Assembly: GCA_003517675.1 (NCBI GenBank)
Contig: DPAC01000003.1
Location: 1-12,664, forward strand
Origin: Porphyromonadaceae bacterium
GTDB taxonomy: Bacteria; Bacteroidota; Bacteroidia; Bacteroidales; Dysgonomonadaceae
Direction: 5' to 3'
DNA: 12,664 nt
The position numbers and the translations under genes are program-made. The notes beneath the pieces were generated by a model. That model had not been told where the DNA came from and ran no database searches. It saw only the letters and a program-made list of their open reading frames with translations. Shown one piece after another: positions 9,315 to 12,664 of this stretch (within the stretch, counting starts at the first letter, position 1; each line of letters begins with the position of its first letter).

Positions 9315-9706
9315 TATAAAACAGAAAAATCAATCTTTTCATCGGCAATTTTTATTGTCTTTTTTGTTTCCAGCATTTCGGCACAATTCATTCAGGTGAA
9401 TGTAACACCTGATCACAGAAACTGGGTTTATAAACCAAACGAAAAAGTCAAATTCAATCTCTCTGTCACAAAAAACGAAATTCCTGTTCAGAATGTATCT
9501 GTTCGTTACGAAGTAGGTCCCGAGATGATGGCTCCTTCGAAGAGTGAGTCCCTGGTTATGAAAAAAGGGACAGCGACCATTGATGGCGGCACAATGAAAT
9601 TACAGCGCCAAAGACCCTCTCTCTGGCCGAGGAGACCGGTCACGGGGCATACCCTGAACAGTGGGAGCATGCCACCGATTTTGCATTGAAACTACTCGGA
9701 AAATAG
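9315..9706 (+). pseudogene. Acetylxylan-esterase-like pseudogene, start lost and catalytic core deleted
   Basis: Two parts of one protein remain in different frames. The first frame encodes a decayed signal peptide (KTEKSIFSSAIFIVFFV then SSISAQ) and the N-terminal beta-rich domain of Bacteroidetes acetylxylan esterase / cephalosporin-C-deacetylase-like enzymes, from VNVTPDHRNWVYKPNEKVKF to TIDGGTMK. The second frame, from about 9593, encodes the C-terminal tail of such hydrolases: NEITAPKTLSLAE, then ETGHGAYPEQWEH, then ATDFALKLLGK and a TAG at 9704. Between them roughly 300 residues are gone, including the regions that would hold the nucleophile serine and the acid; only the likely catalytic histidine (ETGHG) survives. 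Both reading frames stay meaningful across AATGAAA (9593-9599), suggesting deletion between 7-bp microhomologies. No ATG, GTG or TTG precedes the signal peptide after the in-frame stop at 9306, so the start is lost too. Family assignment rests on remembered motifs. Confidence 0.75.
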
Positions 9707-9939
9707 GGATTGAATATAGCAGAAGTTGTACCGGAGAAAGTTACATCAATGGCACAAAATAGGAGTGAAACTTTTTGGGCAGAAGTGTTGTTTATTGATG
9801 AAACGGACAAAGAGTCTGCTTCGAAAAAACCGAAAAGGTCAATCTTTTCAGAATTTTGTTATTGATTTTCTATCAATTGCAAGGGGTAAAAAAGCAAAAA
9901 TAATTTTTCGGGAATTCAACAAATATTTTTTTCAATAAG
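9707..9939 (+). other. AT-rich stretch with unassigned coding debris
   Basis: No credible intact gene. The frame of the esterase tail stays open after its TAG for about 50 more codons and reads protein-like (for example LNIAEVVPEKVTSMAQNRSE and FWAEVLFIDETDKE) before a stop near 9862. I recognise no family in it. A 70-residue open frame from 9726 is basic and low in complexity and looks like chance. The stretch is poorer in G and C than the flanking genes, as expected for decaying or transferred DNA. It may include the leader of the GNAT gene that starts at 9940. Confidence 0.4.
9826..9850 (+). repeat. Degenerate direct copy of the esterase pseudogene's signal-peptide start
   Basis: These 25 bases resemble 9318-9341, the start of the esterase signal-peptide coding region: AAAAC, one variable base, GAAAA, a few mismatches, then an identical CAATCTTTTCA. 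The copy here is one base longer. In one frame it continues as hydrophobic VNLFRILLLIFYQLQ, like another signal-peptide remnant. The resemblance may come from convergent signal-peptide composition rather than duplication. Confidence 0.3.
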
Positions 9940-10284
9940 ATGAATGATATGGAAATACAATTCAGGCTAAACGACAATCAGCAGGGGAGTTTTTTTATCA
10001 ATCAGGAAGGACGGCAGATTGCCGAGCTTGATTTCGAGATAAAGGATAATGTGCTGAACGCATATCATACGGCTGTTCGCCCCGAACTGGAAGGGCAGGG
10101 TATTGCCGGCAGGTTGTTCGATGAAATGGTAAAATATGCACGTGAAAAAGGATACAAAGTGATCCCCTCCTGCTCCTACATCCTTGCTAAATTTCGCAGG
10201 CATCCCGAAGATTTCACAGATATCTGGTACCGCTCGGAGGATGAGCCCACCGGAGAGGCATGCGGAATTAAACCAAAAAGGTAG
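9940..10284 (+). CDS. GNAT-family N-acetyltransferase, small NATD1/YidJ-like
   Basis: A 114-residue protein with the compact GNAT fold of the NATD1-like family (PF14542 type). It shows beta strands SFFINQEGRQIAELDFEI, then TAVRPELEGQGIAGRL (44-59), which contains the acetyl-CoA pyrophosphate-binding loop QGIAGR (53-58), an amphipathic helix DEMVKYAREKGYK, and VIPSCSYILAKF with the conserved cysteine at 78. The family transfers an acetyl group from acetyl-CoA; the acceptor for these small members is unknown. ATG 9940 is used; a second in-frame ATG at 9949 is equally possible. It stands alone on the plus strand, downstream of decayed DNA and convergent with nagB, with a hairpin just past its stop. 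It appears intact despite its surroundings. Confidence 0.88.
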   Translation: MNDMEIQFRLNDNQQGSFFINQEGRQIAELDFEIKDNVLNAYHTAVRPELEGQGIAGRLFDEMVKYAREKGYKVIPSCSYILAKFRRHPEDFTDIWYRSEDEPTGEACGIKPKR

Positions 10285-10286
10285 CA

Positions 10287-10314
10287 GGGTTCCTGCACCT
10301 GCATAAAGGAACCC
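10287..10314. terminator. Hairpin between convergent GNAT and nagB genes
   Basis: A perfect 7-bp inverted repeat, GGGTTCC (10287-10293) and GGAACCC (10308-10314), surrounds a 14-nt loop that itself contains TGCA twice. It lies 2 nt after the GNAT stop and 55 nt beyond the nagB stop. The plus-strand side has no T-run, while the minus strand has a short TTTTT after the stem, beginning about 7 nt past it, so it suits nagB termination better. Probably a weak bidirectional terminator. Confidence 0.5.
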
Positions 10315-10369
10315 ATCTCACAAAAAGGGTGATCCGAAGACCACAACCATGAAGATCAGTGCGTGAAGA

Positions 10370-11179
10370 CTACAACAGTGAATCCGGGTTGAGATAGTTA
10401 TGTTCAATATCCAGGAAGTACTTGTAGGTACCCACTTTCAGCTCAACACAGGCATCATAGTCGCAGACGATGATCCCCCTGGGGTGCAGTTGCAGCGCAC
10501 TGATGGTCCACATTTGAGTGACAGCTCCCTCCACGGCATGATAGAGTGCCCGGGCTTTGTGATGGCCATTCACCAGAATCATCACCTCCGTGGCATCCAG
10601 CACGGTTCCGACGCCGACCGTCAGGGCGGTTTTGGGTACTTTTTCCACATCATAGTCAAAAAAACGTGAGTTGGCGATCACCGTATCGGTGGTGAGTGTC
10701 TTGATGCGGGTACGCGAGCTGAGCGAGGAGCCTGGCTCATTGAAAGCGATGTGTCCGTCGGGGCCAATTCCACCAAGGAAAAGGTCGATTCCACCCGCAT
10801 CGGTTATGGCCTGTTCATATGCAGCGCACTCCGCTTCAGGATCATCAGCCATTCCATTGAGAATGTGCACGTTCTCTTTCTTGATATCGATATGACGGAA
10901 GAAGTTATCCCACATGAAAGTGTGGTAGCTCTGGGGGTGCTCCTCCGGTAGTCCGACATACTCGTCCATGTTGAAGGTGATCACATGTTCAAACGAGACA
11001 ACACCTGCCTCATAGAGTTCGATCAGTGCCTTGTAGGTCAACAGGGGTGATGAGCCGGTAGGCAGTCCCAGCTTGAAAGGTTTATCGGCTGTGGGAGCCG
11101 CCTTAATGATTTTTGCAGCGATGTAGTTGGCTGCCCACTGTGCCATCTGATCGGCATTGGGTTGAATAATCAGTCTCAT
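10370..11179 (-). CDS. nagB: Glucosamine-6-phosphate deaminase
   Basis: A 269-residue enzyme that converts glucosamine-6-phosphate to fructose-6-phosphate and ammonia, feeding amino sugars into glycolysis. It is nearly collinear with E. coli NagB, so residues can be matched by number: the catalytic set D72 (NMDEYVG), D141 and H143 ([10 protein letters not shown]) and E148 is intact. The residues that bind the allosteric activator N-acetylglucosamine-6-phosphate in E. coli, S151, R158, K160 and Y254, are also present, suggesting this copy may be regulated in the same way (inference). The phosphate-binding loop LGLPTGSSP (37-45) is present. Length is usual for the hexameric family. It lies 15 nt downstream of the flavodiiron gene stop on the same strand and probably shares its transcript; no NagA or transporter is adjacent. 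Confidence 0.96.
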   Translation of the reverse strand: MRLIIQPNADQMAQWAANYIAAKIIKAAPTADKPFKLGLPTGSSPLLTYKALIELYEAGVVSFEHVITFNMDEYVGLPEEHPQSYHTFMWDNFFRHIDIKKENVHILNGMADDPEAECAAYEQAITDAGGIDLFLGGIGPDGHIAFNEPGSSLSSRTRIKTLTTDTVIANSRFFDYDVEKVPKTALTVGVGTVLDATEVMILVNGHHKARALYHAVEGAVTQMWTISALQLHPRGIIVCDYDACVELKVGTYKYFLDIEHNYLNPDSLL

Positions 11180-11194
11180 GTTTCAATATCTTTT

Positions 11195-12430
11195 TTATTG
11201 ACAGTCAGATTTCTTACCGGGTATGACAGCTGCACCCGACAACAGCTTACAGGCCATGTTTCTGGCTAACGTCAGAGCTTTTTCCTCCACCTCATCCATC
11301 ATCGCCTGCTTCATCACTACCGGATCGCTTACCAGCTCCACCTCAGACTCCTCTACAAAGGCAGCCAGCTGTTTGGCTGAGGCATCGGCCCAGGTGAAGC
11401 TACCGAAATAGCCGAAGAAGCGATTTTTGAGATATCTGTTCTGCAAGGCAGAGATAAGGCTCTCCACACCGGGGTAGAGCTTGTTGTTGTAAGTAGGTGA
11501 CCCGATGATCAATCCTTTATAGGTGAAGACATCACGGATAATATCCGAGAGGGGACTCTTCGACACGTTGTGCAGCAGGATCTGACGGATACCGTTGGCA
11601 GCCGCTTCAGCAGCAATCAGCTCCGCCAGCTGTTCGGTATGACCATACATGCTCCCGTAGGCGATCACCAGTCCGTTTTCCGCCTCGTAGCGACTTAACC
11701 TGTCGTAGAGACCCACCACCTCAGCAATGTTCTCCTTTACTGTCCATACGGGACCGTGGGTGGAACAGATTGCCTCAATCGGCACCTCTGACAGTTTCTT
11801 CAGTGCAGTCTGCACGGGTGAGCCAAACTTCCCCACAATGTTGGAGTAGTATCGGATCATCTCACTCCTGTATCGTTCCGGGGAGAGCTGGCTGTCCAGC
11901 ACACCACCGTCGAGTGTGCCGAAAGTACCGAACGCATCGGCACTGAAAAGCATCTTTTTCTCCTGAAGGTAGGTCATCATGGTCTCCGGCCAGTGCACCA
12001 TGGGGGTAAGATAAAACTGCAGGTTGTTCCGGCCGAGGCTCAGCGTATGCATATCCTCAATCAGGATCACATTCCGTGTAATGCCATAGTAGCCCTTGAG
12101 CATCTTTACCGTATGTTTGTTTCCCACAATCTGAATATCGGGGTAGCGGCTGAGCAGCAACCCGATCGATCCTGAATGGTCCGGCTCCATATGATTAACG
12201 ATCAGGTAATCAATAGGCTTGTCACCCAGCACAGCTGTCACCTTCTGAAAAAAGAGATCGGAGTAGCAGATATCCACCGTATCAATCAGTGCCCGTTTCT
12301 CGTCGTCGATGATATAAGCGTTATAGGAGACCCCATGAGGCAGCGGCCAGAGATTTTCGAAGAGATGTTTCGTGCGGTCGTTCACCCCCACGTAATACAC
12401 ATCTTTGGCAATTTCAAGTGGTTTATACAT
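11195..12430 (-). CDS. fprA: FprA-family A-type flavoprotein (flavodiiron protein)
   Basis: A 411-residue cytoplasmic flavodiiron protein of the minimal class A. Residues 1-250 are the metallo-beta-lactamase-like diiron domain with every expected ligand: H80, E82, D84 and H85 (NHMEPDHSG), H146 (VHWPE), D165 (SADAFG) and H225 (STHGPVW). Residues 253-395 are a flavodoxin domain, with the FMN phosphate loop AYGSMYGHTEQ (257-267), GSPTYNNKLYP and FGSFTWADAS. These enzymes reduce O2 to water and/or NO to N2O, using electrons from rubredoxin or a similar donor, and protect anaerobes; which gas is preferred cannot be read here. There is no fused rubredoxin or flavin reductase domain and no rubredoxin gene nearby. 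It starts 37 nt after the lgt stop and ends 15 nt before nagB. Confidence 0.95.
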   Translation of the reverse strand: MYKPLEIAKDVYYVGVNDRTKHLFENLWPLPHGVSYNAYIIDDEKRALIDTVDICYSDLFFQKVTAVLGDKPIDYLIVNHMEPDHSGSIGLLLSRYPDIQIVGNKHTVKMLKGYYGITRNVILIEDMHTLSLGRNNLQFYLTPMVHWPETMMTYLQEKKMLFSADAFGTFGTLDGGVLDSQLSPERYRSEMIRYYSNIVGKFGSPVQTALKKLSEVPIEAICSTHGPVWTVKENIAEVVGLYDRLSRYEAENGLVIAYGSMYGHTEQLAELIAAEAAANGIRQILLHNVSKSPLSDIIRDVFTYKGLIIGSPTYNNKLYPGVESLISALQNRYLKNRFFGYFGSFTWADASAKQLAAFVEESEVELVSDPVVMKQAMMDEVEEKALTLARNMACKLLSGAAVIPGKKSDCQ

Positions 12431-12467
12431 ATTGAATAAGTTCGTAGTTCAAGGGAAAGCTAAAAAA

Positions 12468-12664
12468 TTATTTCTTCTTTTGTCTGTAATGTTTAGCCAT
12501 CTCCGACTGACGGGGCGTGTCTGCTTGCTCCGCAGGACGTCTCAGTGCGGCAACAATCAGCCAGATGCCCCAGATGATAAATGGAATGCTGAGCCACTGT
12601 CCCAGGATCAGGCCGGTACTTTCACGCAGGGCGATTTCAGAATCAACCTGTACATTTTTGATAA
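12468..12664 (-). CDS. lgt: Prolipoprotein diacylglyceryl transferase, C-terminal fragment at window edge
   Basis: The minus strand is open from the window edge to a TAA at 12468-12470, giving about 65 C-terminal residues. The sequence runs from IKNVQVDSEI through ALRESTGLILGQWLSIPFII to WGIWLIVAALRR and ends in a hydrophilic tail, HYRQKKK. The GQxLSIPF motif followed by a last membrane helix and a basic cytoplasmic end is typical of Lgt, which transfers diacylglycerol from phosphatidylglycerol to the lipobox cysteine of prolipoproteins at the inner membrane. The rest of the gene, including the catalytic residues, lies outside the window. With a 37-nt gap it is probably the upstream partner of the flavodiiron gene. 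Confidence 0.8.
   Translation of the reverse strand, partial: IKNVQVDSEIALRESTGLILGQWLSIPFIIWGIWLIVAALRRPAEQADTPRQSEMAKHYRQKKK

Noticed and set aside
9396..9689. 97-codon open frame starting at a GTG, as an intact small gene
   Set aside because: Coding resemblance extends upstream of the GTG into a signal peptide, and the last third (after GTMK) is out-of-frame translation of an esterase tail, so it is a pseudogene rather than a small gene.
9726..9938. 70-codon plus-strand open frame before the GNAT gene
   Set aside because: Basic, low-information sequence with no family resemblance, lying in decayed DNA; another frame there looks more protein-like.
9881..9939. Possible promoter for the GNAT gene (TAATTTTT at 9901 with TTG at 9877)
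   Set aside because: Imperfect -7 box in a very AT-rich stretch where such matches arise by chance.

Overview
The window looks like a chromosomal piece of an anaerobic member of the Bacteroidales (Bacteroidota). Four things point that way: a nucleoside kinase with an N-terminal TGS / threonyl-tRNA-synthetase-like half, a PhoU-tailed Na/Pi cotransporter, an oxygen-scavenging A-type flavoprotein, and promoter-like TTTG / TAnnTTTG elements with mostly weak Shine-Dalgarno sequences. I cannot name a species from the sequence alone.

Layout: (1) 1-1626, minus: TGS-fused uridine/nucleoside kinase, its C-terminal end cut by the window edge. (2) 1627-1844: divergent intergenic region with a -7-like box for the plus-strand unit. 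(3) 1845-7238, plus: a tight three-gene unit of Na/phosphate cotransporter, SUI1/YciH-type translation factor (5-nt gap) and AddA-type helicase-nuclease (23-nt overlap). (4) 7303-9156, minus: secreted two-domain protein, a calcineurin-like phosphoesterase followed by a PQQ-type beta-propeller, with a good candidate promoter. (5) 9315-9939: more AT-rich, decayed DNA holding the remains of an acetylxylan-esterase-like gene and unassigned debris. (6) 9940-10284, plus: small NATD1-type GNAT. (7) 10287-10314: hairpin between convergent genes. (8) 10370-12664, minus: lgt (C-terminal end only), A-type flavodiiron protein and nagB, closely spaced and probably co-transcribed.

Most of the window is conserved housekeeping: nucleotide salvage, phosphate/sodium transport, recombinational repair, lipoprotein maturation, oxygen or NO detoxification, amino-sugar catabolism. 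The accessory part is about 7.3-9.9 kb, where a secreted hydrolase and a carbohydrate-esterase remnant lie between two housekeeping blocks. The clearest unusual signal is that remnant: it lost its start codon and its whole catalytic core in what looks like a deletion across a 7-bp microhomology (AATGAAA), leaving the N-terminal domain and the C-terminal tail in different frames. I see no CRISPR array, transposase, tRNA/rRNA gene or convincing new defence-type system.
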